Positions 1-8,434 of a stretch of 64,000 nucleotides of DNA are shown here, one piece after another. The notes under the pieces were generated by a model, which was given only the letters and a program-made list of their open reading frames with translations, was not told where the DNA came from and made no database searches. Origin of the DNA: Kitasatospora kifunensis. GTDB taxonomy: Bacteria; Actinomycetota; Actinomycetes; Streptomycetales; Streptomycetaceae. The translations under genes and the position numbers were made by a program. The number at the start of each line of letters is the position of its first letter. The stretch's first letter is position 1. The DNA is taken from positions 3,472,001 through 3,536,000 of the forward strand of contig NZ_JACHJV010000001.1 in the NCBI RefSeq assembly GCF_014203855.1, given 5' to 3'.

Positions 1-2691
1 CGCCCAGGTCAGTAGCTTGCCCTGGGCCCAGAGCGAGGTCTGGTCGTTGTAGTTGGGGCTGAACGCGTGCCCCGACTCGCCACCGACGTTGATCCACCGG
101 GAGGCGTCGAAGGAGCTCAGGTCGACCACCATCCGCATCGAGGGGATCCAGTCCACGTCGTAGCCGGCCGCCGCGTTCCAGCCCGCGGCGTCGACGGCCG
201 CCGAGCCGCCGGAGAGGTTGAACGGACCGCGGTTGAGCAGCCGGTGCGTGATGCCGGAGATCATCGAGGAGGTGTCGAGGCCGAGCGTCTGCTCCTTGAG
301 GTTCAGCTGGTGCAGCCGGCCCCAGCTCCAGGTGGAGATGTCCTTGCCGAGGTGGGCGGTGAGGTCCTGGCGGGCGTCCTTCATCGCCTCCTTCAGGATG
401 TTGTCCAGACCGTGCTGCTGCTGGTGGTTGGAGTCGACGTAGCTCCACCAGGGGCTGTTGGGGTTGGTCAGCTGCTGGCGGACCACCTCCATCCAGCGGT
501 CACCGCCGTCCGGCTGAGCCAGGCTGGGCTTGCGGGTGCCGCACTGGGTGGTCACCTTGGTCTCACCGCCGACGGTCCCGGCCGGCTGGTTGGGGTCGGC
601 CTTCTGCTGGACCAGCAGGCAGTCGCCCTGGGCCCGGACCGAGGCCGGGAACTTCTGCCCGAAGGCCAGGATCAGCAGTTGGCGCCAGACGCCGTTGTAG
701 TAGGCGGCGGCGGCCGAGTCGGCGTCCTGGTTGTAGTTCCAGTCCTTGAGCAGGTCCTGGGCCTGGCGCACGTACGGGTCGCTGATCTGCTCCTTGACCA
801 GCAGCGGGACCAGCGTCTTGGCCATCACGCTGGTGTTGTCCAACTGCATCGACTGCATGTCGTCCGGCGAGATCTTGCCGCCGTTGGCCAGCTTGGCGTT
901 GATCTGGTCGGTGATCTCCTTGGCCCGGGTGCCGTACTCCCAGTCCTTGGTGATCAGGTACTTGTAGGTCGGGTCCACCACGGCCTGGTTGGCGGTGACG
1001 ATGTAGCCGGCCGGCGGGTTCCAGGAGTAGGGCAGGGACTTGAACGGGACGTAGCCCTGCCAGGCGTAGCTCGGGTCCCAGCCCGGGGCGGGGTAGGTGC
1101 CGTCGCCCTTGCCGCGGATCGGGATAGCGCCGGGGGCCTGGTAGCCGATGTTGCCCGCAGTGTCGGCGTAGATCAGGTTCTGCGCGGGGACGGCGAAGTC
1201 GCTGGCCGCCTTCTGGAAGTCGGCCCAGTTGGTTGCCCGGTCGAGCTCGAAGATGGAGTCCATGGTCTTGCCGGTGGTCGCGCCGTTGACGTTGTCGAGC
1301 GCGGTCCACTTCAGCGCGACGCCGTAGCCGGTGGTGCCACGGTCCGGGGCGGCACTGCCGACCGGCGCGTACATGCCGACCTGCTGTTCCTCGGTGCTCT
1401 GGTCGGAGATCAGCGGAGCGCCGTCGGCCGTGGTCCGCACGGTGATCACCCGGCTCGGGCCGCCGGCCACCTTGATGGTCTCCTGGCGGGTGGTGAACTG
1501 AGCGTTCTGCCCGTTGTACAGGTAGGTGTTCGGACCGGTGATCTTCTCCAGGTAGAGGTCCTCCACGTCGGCGCCCATGTTGGTCATGCCCCAGGAGATG
1601 TTCTGGTTGTGGCCGATCATCACGCCCGGCATCCCGGCGTAGGTGAAGCCGGTCACATCGAAGGGGCAGCTCGCGCTGACGGTGCGGCAGTGCAGACCCA
1701 TCTGGTACCAGGAGTTGGGCATGCTCGGACCCAGGTGCGGGTCATTGGCCATCAGGGGCTTGCCGGTGGTGGTGTTGGAGCCGGCCACCACCCAGGAGTT
1801 GGAGCCGATGCCCTGGCCCTGCGGACCGAGCAGCTGCGGCAGGCCGCCCATCTGGTCGGAGACGTTCTGCAGCAGGCCCTGGGTGATGGCCGCGCCCTGC
1901 TGGGTGCCGGAGCTCTGGCCGGTCGTGCCGGTCGCCTGCTTGTAGGTGCCGTCGGCGCCCACCGTGCCGGTCGGGACGATGGTGCCGTTCCTGCTGTACG
2001 GGTAGTCCGGGTAGAGCTGGGCGATCTGGTCCGGGCTGAAGGTCTGGCTCAGCAGCGAGCGGTCGATCTCGTCCTGCAGGTTGCCCGACAGGTTCCAGGC
2101 CACCGCCTTGAGCCAGGCCACCGAGTCCACCGGGGTCCACGGCTCCGGCTTGTAGCCGCTGTGGGCGGTACCGAGCAGGGTGTACTCCAGCGAGGCGCTC
2201 GCGCCGCCCGGATGCTGGCCGAGCCAGGCGTTGACGCCGTCCGAGTAAGCCTGCAGGTACCGCTTGGTGTCAGGGCTGAGCTGGGTGTCGTACTCCTGCT
2301 GGGCGACGTTGCGCCAGCCCATGGTGCGGATGAAGGCGTCGTTGTTCACCTGCGAGGAGCCGAACATCTCCGAGAGCCGACCCGAGGTGATGTGCCGTCG
2401 GACGTCCATCTCCCAGAACCGGTCCTGCGCCTGGACGTAGCCCTGCGCCTTGAACAGGTCCTCGGGCGTGTTGGCGTAGACCTGCGGGATCCCGTTGGCG
2501 TCACGCTTGACGTCCACCGAGGCACTCAGGCCCGGGACCTTGACCGTGCCGCTGACCTGCGGGAACGAGGATTGCACGGTGTGCACCGCGTACCAGCCGC
2601 CGGCCGAGGTGCCGGCTACCAGGAGCACGACAAGCAGGAGCACGAGCAGACGGGCGCGCCGGAACTTCTTCGAGCTGCGCGAGCGGGGCAT
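1..2691 (-). CDS. Penicillin acylase family (S45) amidase, 3' end cut by window
   Basis: This gene encodes an N-terminal-nucleophile hydrolase that cleaves amide bonds of acylated compounds (beta-lactam side chains, N-acyl homoserine lactones or similar). The in-window part is 897 codons with no stop, so the C-terminus lies outside. The ATG at 2691 gives a basic N-terminus (about residues 1-12) followed by one hydrophobic segment (about 13-33), so the enzyme is exported or membrane-tethered. The motif GIGSNSW carries the expected autocatalytic Ser at about residue 297, which becomes the first residue of the beta chain after self-cleavage. Downstream sequences such as ANDPHL and GHNQNISWG are typical of the family. 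It is divergent from the antiporter gene. Substrate cannot be told from sequence; the family is a firm call. Confidence 0.93.
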   Translation of the reverse strand, partial: MPRSRSSKKFRRARLLVLLLVVLLVAGTSAGGWYAVHTVQSSFPQVSGTVKVPGLSASVDVKRDANGIPQVYANTPEDLFKAQGYVQAQDRFWEMDVRRHITSGRLSEMFGSSQVNNDAFIRTMGWRNVAQQEYDTQLSPDTKRYLQAYSDGVNAWLGQHPGGASASLEYTLLGTAHSGYKPEPWTPVDSVAWLKAVAWNLSGNLQDEIDRSLLSQTFSPDQIAQLYPDYPYSRNGTIVPTGTVGADGTYKQATGTTGQSSGTQQGAAITQGLLQNVSDQMGGLPQLLGPQGQGIGSNSWVVAGSNTTTGKPLMANDPHLGPSMPNSWYQMGLHCRTVSASCPFDVTGFTYAGMPGVMIGHNQNISWGMTNMGADVEDLYLEKITGPNTYLYNGQNAQFTTRQETIKVAGGPSRVITVRTTADGAPLISDQSTEEQQVGMYAPVGSAAPDRGTTGYGVALKWTALDNVNGATTGKTMDSIFELDRATNWADFQKAASDFAVPAQNLIYADTAGNIGYQAPGAIPIRGKGDGTYPAPGWDPSYAWQGYVPFKSLPYSWNPPAGYIVTANQAVVDPTYKYLITKDWEYGTRAKEITDQINAKLANGGKISPDDMQSMQLDNTSVMAKTLVPLLVKEQISDPYVRQAQDLLKDWNYNQDADSAAAAYYNGVWRQLLILAFGQKFPASVRAQGDCLLVQQKADPNQPAGTVGGETKVTTQCGTRKPSLAQPDGGDRWMEVVRQQLTNPNSPWWSYVDSNHQQQHGLDNILKEAMKDARQDLTAHLGKDISTWSWGRLHQLNLKEQTLGLDTSSMISGITHRLLNRGPFNLSGGSAAVDAAGWNAAAGYDVDWIPSMRMVVDLSSFDASRWINVGGESGHAFSPNYNDQTSLWAQGKLLTWA

Positions 2692-3113
2692 CTGGGTCCT
2701 AGCGGCAGGGAGCGGGGCAACGTCACAAGAGCTGGGCGGCCGTGACCGCTCACCACATTAGGACGACTCAGGTGGGACGAGCGCACGGGGGACACCCACG
2801 GTGGAACCAGAGGGACCATACCGGGCCCGGGTGAGGGGGCGGGCGCAGCCGGTTAGGTCAAAGAGATGGCAAAATGTTAGACTGGTTAACGATCCATCCG
2901 CTGATCGTTCTATCGGTCAAGTTGTGAAGCCGCCTACCGGCGCGTCATGACCGCACCGGTGCCGGCTCGTGACCGTGCCTCAGCAGGTCAGGACCGGTGG
3001 GCGCGTCCGCGCCAGCCTCTGCACCACCAGCCTTTCCCGCACCCCCCAGTGACCCTCCCGTGCCGCCAGGCCGACCTTTCCACGGCCGCCTAACGACCCT
3101 GAGGTGCCCCTGC
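2692..3113. other. Divergent intergenic region
   Basis: This 422-base gap separates the divergent acylase and antiporter genes and must carry both promoters. It contains one notably AT-rich patch at about 2865-2920. On the + strand TAGACT at about 2878 looks like a -10 box, but I could not pair it with a good -35. No small gene with convincing codon usage is seen. Confidence 0.5.
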
Positions 3114-4598
3114 GTGACTGTCGACCACCTGAACAAGCTCCTGCTCGAATCCTCCGCCGTCCTGCTGGTCGCGGTGGCCGCAGTACGGATATCCACCCGC
3201 TCCGGCCTGCCCAGCCTGCTGCTCTACCTGGGCATCGGGGTGGCGATCGGCCAGAACGGACTGGGCGTCACCTTCAACAACGCGGAGCTGACGCAGGTCC
3301 TCGGCTACGCGGCGCTCGTGGTCATCCTGGCCGAGGGCGGTCTCAAGACCAGCTGGCGGGAGATCAAGCCGGTGATGCCGGCCGCCACCGTGCTGGCCAC
3401 CGTCGGGGTGGGGGTCAGCGTCTTCGTCACCGCCGCCGGCGCGCACTGGCTGGTCGGCCTGGACTGGCGGCTCTCGCTGCTGCTCGGCGCGATCGTCTCC
3501 TCCACCGACGCGGCCGCGGTCTTCTCGGTGCTGCGCACCGTGCCGCTGCCCGCCCGACTGAGCGGCCTGCTGGAGGCCGAGTCCGGCTTCAACGACGCGC
3601 CGGTGGTGATCCTGGTGGTCGCCTTCGCCACCACCGGTCCCTTCGACTCCTGGTACGTCCTGGTCGGCACGATCCTCGCCGAGCTGGCGATCGGCACCGT
3701 GGTCGGCCTGGCCGTCGGCAAGCTCGGCGCGTACGGGCTGCGCCAGGTCGCGCTGCCCTCCAGCGGCCTCTACCCCATCGCGGTGCTCGCGCTGGCCGCG
3801 CTCGCCTACGCCGGCGGCGCGCTGCTGCACGGCTCCGGCTTCCTGGCCGTCTACGTCTGCTCGGTGCTGCTCGGCAACGCCAAGCTGCCGCACGGTCCGG
3901 CCGTACGCGGCTTCGCCGACGGGCTGGCCTGGATCGGGCAGATCGGCATGTTCGTGCTGCTCGGCCTGCTCTGCACACCCGCCACGATGGGCTCGGCCGT
4001 GCTTCCGGCGCTGGTGATCGGGCTGGTGCTGGTGCTCGTCGCCCGGCCGCTGTCGGTGGTGCTGACCCTCACGTCGTTCAGGCTGCCCTGGCAGGAGCAG
4101 GCGCTGCTCAGCTGGGCCGGGCTGCGCGGCGCGGTGCCGATCGTGCTGGCCACCATCCCGCTGGTGGCCGACGTGCCGCGGGCCCAGGACGTCTTCAACA
4201 TCGTCTTCATCCTGGTCGTCGTCTTCACCCTGGTCCAGGGGCCCACACTTCCCTGGCTGGCCAAGCGGCTGCGGATCTCCGAGGGCGCGATCGGCCAGGA
4301 CCTCGGCATCGAGTCGGCACCGCTGGAGCACCTGCACGGCCACCTGCTCTCGGTCTCGCTGGCACCCGGCTCGCTGATCTCCGGGGTCGAGGTCAGCGAG
4401 CTGCGACTGCCCGCCGGGGCCGCGGTGACCCTGGTGGTGCGCGAGGGCAGCAGCTTCGTGCCGGACCGCAGCACGGTACTGCGGGAGAAGGACGAGCTGC
4501 TGGTGGTCACCACGGCGGCGGCCGAGGAGGCGACCGAGCGGCGGCTGCGGGCGGTGGACAAGGGCGGCAAGCTGGCCGGGTGGCTGGCGGGGCGGTGA
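3114..4598 (+). CDS. K+/H+ antiporter, CPA1 type with TrkA-C domain
   Basis: The 494-residue protein is a cation/proton antiporter of the CPA1 / NhaP2 type, with about 12-13 membrane segments in residues 10-385 and a cytosolic TrkA-C regulatory domain at about 410-480. Family marks include SSTDAAAVF and the acidic membrane motif in ESGFNDAPVV. It probably exchanges K+ (or Na+) for protons under pH or osmotic stress, and the TrkA-C domain suggests ligand or nucleotide control. I chose the GTG at 3114, with GAGG eight bases upstream, because the sequence before it is low-complexity and unlike the family. A longer frame starting at 2997 is open but unlikely. No operon partner is seen. Confidence 0.93.
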   Translation: MTVDHLNKLLLESSAVLLVAVAAVRISTRSGLPSLLLYLGIGVAIGQNGLGVTFNNAELTQVLGYAALVVILAEGGLKTSWREIKPVMPAATVLATVGVGVSVFVTAAGAHWLVGLDWRLSLLLGAIVSSTDAAAVFSVLRTVPLPARLSGLLEAESGFNDAPVVILVVAFATTGPFDSWYVLVGTILAELAIGTVVGLAVGKLGAYGLRQVALPSSGLYPIAVLALAALAYAGGALLHGSGFLAVYVCSVLLGNAKLPHGPAVRGFADGLAWIGQIGMFVLLGLLCTPATMGSAVLPALVIGLVLVLVARPLSVVLTLTSFRLPWQEQALLSWAGLRGAVPIVLATIPLVADVPRAQDVFNIVFILVVVFTLVQGPTLPWLAKRLRISEGAIGQDLGIESAPLEHLHGHLLSVSLAPGSLISGVEVSELRLPAGAAVTLVVREGSSFVPDRSTVLREKDELLVVTTAAAEEATERRLRAVDKGGKLAGWLAGR

Positions 4599-4973
4599 GC
4601 TCGGGGTGTGCGCTCACCCGGCGTTCACGGGTGTTTTGTGCCACGTCCGCCTTGGATTTCCAGACGGAGTCGCGCAAATCTCGTAGGATGTGATCCCAAA
4701 GACATCAACCGTGTAAGCGCGTGTACTCCGGTACCCGGTCTTACCCGGTCGACAGAGACCCGCAAGATCACAGACACCCGCAACATCTGCCTGAAGCAGA
4801 GTTGGCGCGACCGCTCGGCGGCCGCGGTCCACGGCACCTCATGGCCCCCGCTTCCACGACATGGCCAGCCGGACCCGGTATCAACCCCGGTCGACGCGCG
4901 AGAGGACGACTCTCGGCGCCGTCGGGGTTTTCCCTACCCCGGCCGCGCTACCAGGCAGCAGGAAGGACCGACC
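4599..4973. other. Long 5' region before the MFS gene
   Basis: This 375-base stretch before the transporter gene has no coding-like frame. It has several local inverted repeats, for example around GGGGTT...ACCCC near 4880-4940 and GAGAGG/CTCTC near 4900-4917, so a structured leader is possible. I recognise no riboswitch class here. Confidence 0.35.
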
Positions 4974-6290
4974 GTGGCGGCCCGCCCAACGGTCGAAAAC
5001 CCCGTCGTAGCCGACGCCCCCGCCGCGCCCACGCGCGTCGGGTACGGCACCCTGCTGCGCACCCCCGGTGCGTGGACGTTCCTCCTGCCCGCCTTCGCGG
5101 CGCGCCTGCCCTACGCGATGCTCAGCATGGGCATCTCGCTGCTGATCCTGGGCACCCACGGCTCCTACGGCACCGCCGGCACCGTCGTGGCCATCGCCGC
5201 CGTGGCTCAGGCCCTGGTCGGCCCGCAGACCGGCCGACTGGCCGACCGCTTCGGCCAGGCCGCGGTGCTGATCCCCAGCGTGCTGGTGCACGCGGTCTCG
5301 GTCGGCGCGCTGATCGCGCTGGCGCTGGGCCACGCACCGACCTGGACGCTCTTCCTGGCCGCCACGCCGGCCGGTGCCACCGTGCCGCAGATCGGCGCCA
5401 TGGTCCGGGCCCGCTGGGTGGCCAAGCTGGCCGACCTGCCGCCGGCCCACCTGAACACCGCCTTCGCGTTCGAGTCGGTGACCGACGAGCTCACCTTCGC
5501 GGTCGGCCCGGTGCTCACCGCCGTGATCGCCACCACCGTGACCCCCGCCGCCGCGCTGATCGTCGAGGCCGGGCTCACCCTGGCCGGTGGGCTGGCCTTC
5601 GCCGCGCAGCGCCGCACCGCACCGGCCCGGCTGGTGCCGGAGCCCGGCGTGCGGCAGGCCTCCGCGCTCGCCTCGCCCGGGGTGCGACTGCTGGCCGGCG
5701 TCTTCCTGGGCGTCGGCAGCGTCTTCGGCGGCATGCAGATCTCCGTCACCGCCACCGCCGAGGCGGCCGGGCAGAGCGGGCTCAGCGGCGTCGTCTACGG
5801 GATCTTCGCCGGCGGCTCGATGGTGGCCGGCGTGCTGTACGGCCTGATCGCCTGGCGGCGCTCGACCCAGCAGCGGATGCTCGGCAGCTACACCCTGCTG
5901 GTGCTGGGCTGCTCGACGCTCTGGGCGATGCCCAACCTGCTCACGCTGGCGGTGGCCGGGCTGGTCTGCGGGCTGGCCATCGCGCCGACCCTGATCACCG
6001 GGTACACGCTGGTCGAGACGCTGGTGGCGGACGGTGCCAAGACCGAGGCGTTCACCTGGCTGACCGGCGCGATCGGGCTGGGGCTGGCGGTCGGCTCGAC
6101 CGTGGCCGGACGGCTGATCGACATGGGCGGGCCGTGGACCGGGTTCCTGGTGCCGCTGGGCGGAGCCGGACTCGGACTGGTGGCGCTGGTCACGTTGCGG
6201 CGGCTGCTGGTGGCTCCGGCCGCCGCGACCCGTACCGTTGCCAGGGGCGGGAGCGCGGTGACCTCGCTCGTCGGGGCATCCGAGCACTGA
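4974..6290 (+). CDS. MFS transporter
   Basis: The 438-residue protein is a major facilitator superfamily permease with about 12 membrane segments. The loop after the second segment reads GRLADRFGQ, matching the conserved MFS loop (G-x-L-aDrfGr-r). The start is the GTG at 4974, preceded by GGAAGG at 4961-4966; upstream in-frame sequence is not protein-like. The closest general resemblance is to actinobacterial drug or metabolite efflux permeases, but no substrate can be named. It stands alone, with a long untranslated leader. Confidence 0.88.
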   Translation: MAARPTVENPVVADAPAAPTRVGYGTLLRTPGAWTFLLPAFAARLPYAMLSMGISLLILGTHGSYGTAGTVVAIAAVAQALVGPQTGRLADRFGQAAVLIPSVLVHAVSVGALIALALGHAPTWTLFLAATPAGATVPQIGAMVRARWVAKLADLPPAHLNTAFAFESVTDELTFAVGPVLTAVIATTVTPAAALIVEAGLTLAGGLAFAAQRRTAPARLVPEPGVRQASALASPGVRLLAGVFLGVGSVFGGMQISVTATAEAAGQSGLSGVVYGIFAGGSMVAGVLYGLIAWRRSTQQRMLGSYTLLVLGCSTLWAMPNLLTLAVAGLVCGLAIAPTLITGYTLVETLVADGAKTEAFTWLTGAIGLGLAVGSTVAGRLIDMGGPWTGFLVPLGGAGLGLVALVTLRRLLVAPAAATRTVARGGSAVTSLVGASEH

Positions 6291-6374
6291 GCCGGCCCGT
6301 CTGGCCGACCAGGTGTCGTCGTGATCGAGTCGGCGCTGGACTGATCCAGCGGAATGCCGCATCATGGACCGTCG

Positions 6375-6401
6375 TTAGCACTCATCAGGCGAGAGTGCCA
6401 G
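6375..6401 (+). promoter_or_regulatory. CIRCE-like HrcA operator
   Basis: The sequence TTAGCACTC-N9-GAGTGCCAG matches the CIRCE inverted repeat (TTAGCACTC-N9-GAGTGCTAA). The left half is perfect, the spacer is exactly 9, and the right half differs at two outer bases; its complement CTGGCACTC is a half-site seen at streptomycete groE promoters. It lies directly against the AGGAGG ribosome binding site of the zinc ribbon gene, so bound HrcA would block transcription of that gene. Confidence 0.8.
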
Positions 6402-6412
6402 GAGGAAGACAA

Positions 6413-6763
6413 GTGCCCACGTACCAGTACCAGTGCACCGAGTGCGGCAGCGGCCTTGAGGCGGTGCAGAAGTTCACCGACGAGGCGCTGACCGTGTGCC
6501 CCAACTGCCAGGGGCGCCTGCGCAAGGTCTTCTCGGCGGTGGGCGTGGTGTTCAAGGGCTCCGGGTTCTACCGGACGGACAGCCGCTCCTCCTCCAGCAG
6601 CTCGGTGGGCTCTTCGTCGGGGTCCGCCTCGGGCGGGTCGACGGGCTCCGGGGCGGCCTCGTCCTCAAGCTCGAGCTCGAGCTCGTCGGGCGCTTCGTCC
6701 TCGGCGTCGTCCTCGTCCTCGTCGTCTTCGACGTCTGCTTCTTCCTCGTCCTCGGCCAGCTGA
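6413..6763 (+). CDS. FmdB-family zinc ribbon protein with polyserine tail
   Basis: The 116-residue protein starts with the FmdB/CxxC_CxxC_SSSS-type zinc ribbon: Cys8, Cys11, Cys29 and Cys32 form two CxxC knuckles, followed by a VVFKGSGFYRTD segment typical of the family. The last 60 or so residues are nearly all Ser with some Gly, Ala and Thr, much longer than the short Ser stretch usual in FmdB proteins. The GTG start at 6413 has a strong AGGAGG at 6399-6404. The family is called a putative regulator, but its biochemical role is not established. Placement behind a CIRCE-like site suggests a heat- or misfolding-responsive protein. Confidence 0.9.
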   Translation: MPTYQYQCTECGSGLEAVQKFTDEALTVCPNCQGRLRKVFSAVGVVFKGSGFYRTDSRSSSSSSVGSSSGSASGGSTGSGAASSSSSSSSSSGASSSASSSSSSSSTSASSSSSAS

Positions 6764-6798
6764 CCCGACGCGGTCGGCCGACTGGAGCCGTAGCTCAA

Positions 6799-6841
6799 CG
6801 CCTCTGGTGGCGCCCCGTTGGGGTGCCACCAGGGGCGTTTT
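6799..6841 (+). terminator. Rho-independent terminator after fmdB-type gene
   Basis: A 13-bp arm at 6799-6811 pairs with 6825-6837 (one G-T wobble), with an inner GCCCC/GGGG helix, and is followed by TTTT at 6838-6841. It lies 36 bases after the stop codon. Confidence 0.85.
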
Positions 6842-6907
6842 CGCGTGCTGGGGGGGAGAGCGATGAGGCGGGCAACGCGGGGCGGGGCAGGGCGGGGTGA
6901 GCAGAAG

Positions 6908-6934
6908 TTATCCACATGTGCTGGGTTATCCACA
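6908..6934 (+). promoter_or_regulatory. Two direct DnaA boxes
   Basis: Two perfect TTATCCACA nonamers occur in the same orientation at 6908-6916 and 6926-6934, 18 bases start to start. They sit between the fmdB terminator and the next gene. TTATCCACA is the strong DnaA box of many bacteria and is within the streptomycete consensus. They could titrate DnaA or control the gene at 7048. Confidence 0.6.
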
Positions 6935-7047
6935 GAAATCCGGTGGGTGCTGTGCGCGGTAGCGCTGGCGGCAGATCCTGATCCGGCGAGCAGATCTCCT
7001 GCCCGCCCCTCCCCCAGGGCTCTACGACCGAGGCGGTATCGGATCCC

Positions 7048-7404
7048 ATGACCACTGCTCCCCCGACCCCCGCGCCCGCTCCCCCGCCACCCTCCCCCGC
7101 CCCGCGTCCCGCGCCTCGGCACTGTGCGCGGCAGCCACCGCCGGGCCGGGCCGCTCCGCAGCCGCCTCGGCGGACCGTCCCGGAGTTCCGCCCGATCCGG
7201 CGCGGCGGCAGTGGGCGGTACCGGCTGCGGCAGGCGGTGCGCCACCGACCCGTGCTGGCCACCGGCCTGCTCGCGGCAGCGGCGGCGATCGCCGTCGGAC
7301 CGCTACGCACCGGCCCGGCGGCCCCGGGTGCCTCGCCCATCCCCGCCGCCCGACAGTCGCTGCCGGCCTCGGCCGCGGCGCCGCGCTGCAGCTCAGGGCA
7401 TTGA
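7048..7404 (+). CDS. Short proline-rich single-pass protein, possibly a truncated SAF/RcpC-CpaB-like protein
   Basis: The 118-residue product has a Pro/Ala-rich first third, a basic stretch, one hydrophobic segment at about residues 75-88, and a short external tail. Third codon positions are strongly GC, which supports translation. In related genomes the gene before mscL often encodes a SAF-domain (RcpC/CpaB-like) protein with the same layout: Pro-rich N-terminus, a PVR/PIRR-type basic motif, one membrane segment, then a SAF domain. Here the SAF domain is missing, so this may be a degraded copy. That comparison is from memory of the family, not from an alignment. The start has no clear ribosome binding site. 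Confidence 0.5.
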   Translation: MTTAPPTPAPAPPPPSPAPRPAPRHCARQPPPGRAAPQPPRRTVPEFRPIRRGGSGRYRLRQAVRHRPVLATGLLAAAAAIAVGPLRTGPAAPGASPIPAARQSLPASAAAPRCSSGH

Positions 7405-7441
7405 CGAACCGTCAGCCAGTCGGTTTGCCAATATCACCCGA

Positions 7442-7909
7442 ATGACCCGCAAATCACCCGTAACCGATCAAAGGTCCCGTCGTTCACGGGGCGTGAAAGG
7501 CTTCAAGGAATTCCTGCTCCGTGGCAATGTCATCGACCTCGCGATCGCCGTCGTCATCGGCGCGGCGTTCACGAACATCGTCAACGCCTTCGTTCAAGGC
7601 ATCATCAACCCGCTCGTCGGCGCCTTCGGCGCCAAGAACCTGAACGCCTACACCTCCTGCATCAAGGGCCCGTGTGTGGTGAACGCGAACGGCCAGGTCA
7701 CCTCGGGTATCCAGCTGATGTGGGGGTCCGTCCTCAGCGCGGTCCTGCAGTTCATCATCACCGCCGCGGTGGTCTACTTCTTCATCGTCGTCCCCGCCGC
7801 AAAGTTCATGGCCCGCCGCAAGTCGCCCGAGGAGGCCTCGGCCGAGGCCGACGCCAAGGAGGTCGCCCTGCTCACCGAGATCCGCGACGCCCTGGTCCGC
7901 CAGGCCTGA
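7442..7909 (+). CDS. mscL: Large-conductance mechanosensitive channel MscL
   Basis: The 155-residue protein is the MscL channel, a pentameric safety valve that opens under membrane tension in hypo-osmotic shock. The core reads FLLRGNVIDLAIAVVIGAAF, with the first membrane segment at about residues 30-50 and the second at about 95-118, separated by a loop containing a Cys pair (CIKGPC), and a charged C-terminal helix (EVALLTEIRDALVRQ). It matches streptomycete MscL in length and loop cysteines. I chose ATG 7442; GTG 7493 would shorten the basic N-terminus by 17 residues and is also possible, as neither has a good ribosome binding site. Confidence 0.93.
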   Translation: MTRKSPVTDQRSRRSRGVKGFKEFLLRGNVIDLAIAVVIGAAFTNIVNAFVQGIINPLVGAFGAKNLNAYTSCIKGPCVVNANGQVTSGIQLMWGSVLSAVLQFIITAAVVYFFIVVPAAKFMARRKSPEEASAEADAKEVALLTEIRDALVRQA

Positions 7910-7967
7910 CCCGACCAACCAGCCGCTCTTCCTGTTCTGCCCCTCTGTCTGCCCCCGGACAGCCAAC

Positions 7968-7993
7968 GAGCCTGGGCCACCCAGCCCAGGCTC
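7968..7993. terminator. Bidirectional hairpin between mscL and the small minus-strand gene
   Basis: A perfect 10-bp stem (7968-7977 with 7984-7993) and 6-base loop lies between the convergent mscL and the gene ending at 8034. No T-run follows on either side. Confidence 0.6.
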
Positions 7994-8033
7994 CACCCGC
8001 CGCTCGCACGCCCGGCGGGCAATGTCAGAACAC

Positions 8034-8297
8034 CTAGTCCCCGTGGTGCGGGGGCCGCTGGCTCCGGTACCAGTCGAGGCCGCGCGAGGCCTCGGAGTCG
8101 CCCCAGCCCGTGTCGGTGTCATCGCTGGTCTGCCGACTCAACGGGTCCGTGAAGACCAGCTTGGCCGCCTTCGCGGCGGCCGGGGAGGGCTTCGCCGTGG
8201 CAGCCTGCCCCGGCTGCCGGTCCGCCCCGCCGGGCTCGGCCTGCGCTGCCTCCGGGGCCTGCTCGGCACGCTCGTCCCGCTTGTCCTGTCCTGCCAT
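8034..8297 (-). CDS. Small conserved hypothetical protein
   Basis: The 87-residue product is charged and probably partly disordered, with no membrane segment. Its C-terminal half (KLVFTDPLSRQTSDDTDTGW, then DWYRSQRPPHHGD) looks like a conserved streptomycete unknown; the N-terminal half is Ala/Gln/Glu-rich. The ATG at 8297 is preceded by GGAGG at ideal distance, which favours it over a longer frame reaching 8375. Function is unknown. Confidence 0.75.
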   Translation of the reverse strand: MAGQDKRDERAEQAPEAAQAEPGGADRQPGQAATAKPSPAAAKAAKLVFTDPLSRQTSDDTDTGWGDSEASRGLDWYRSQRPPHHGD

Positions 8298-8406
8298 CGT
8301 CCTGCCTCCGGTGTGGTCCGCTCCGTCCAGCCTAGGACGACGCCAGGGGCCGGGCGACGGCCCGACCCCTGGCACTACCCACCCACCGGCAGGTGTCCGT
8401 GGTTCA

Positions 8407-8422
8407 CCCGGCCTGAGCCGGG
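8407..8422 (-). terminator. Hairpin after S53 protease gene
   Basis: A CCCGGC/GCCGGG stem with a CTGA loop lies 12 bases beyond the protease stop codon. It is short but GC-rich; no T-run follows. Confidence 0.4.
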
Positions 8423-8434
8423 CTGCGACTCAGC

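Noticed and set aside
67..2745. 892-codon open frame on the + strand
   Set aside because: It is antisense to the penicillin acylase, which has family motifs; the frame is open only because of high GC.
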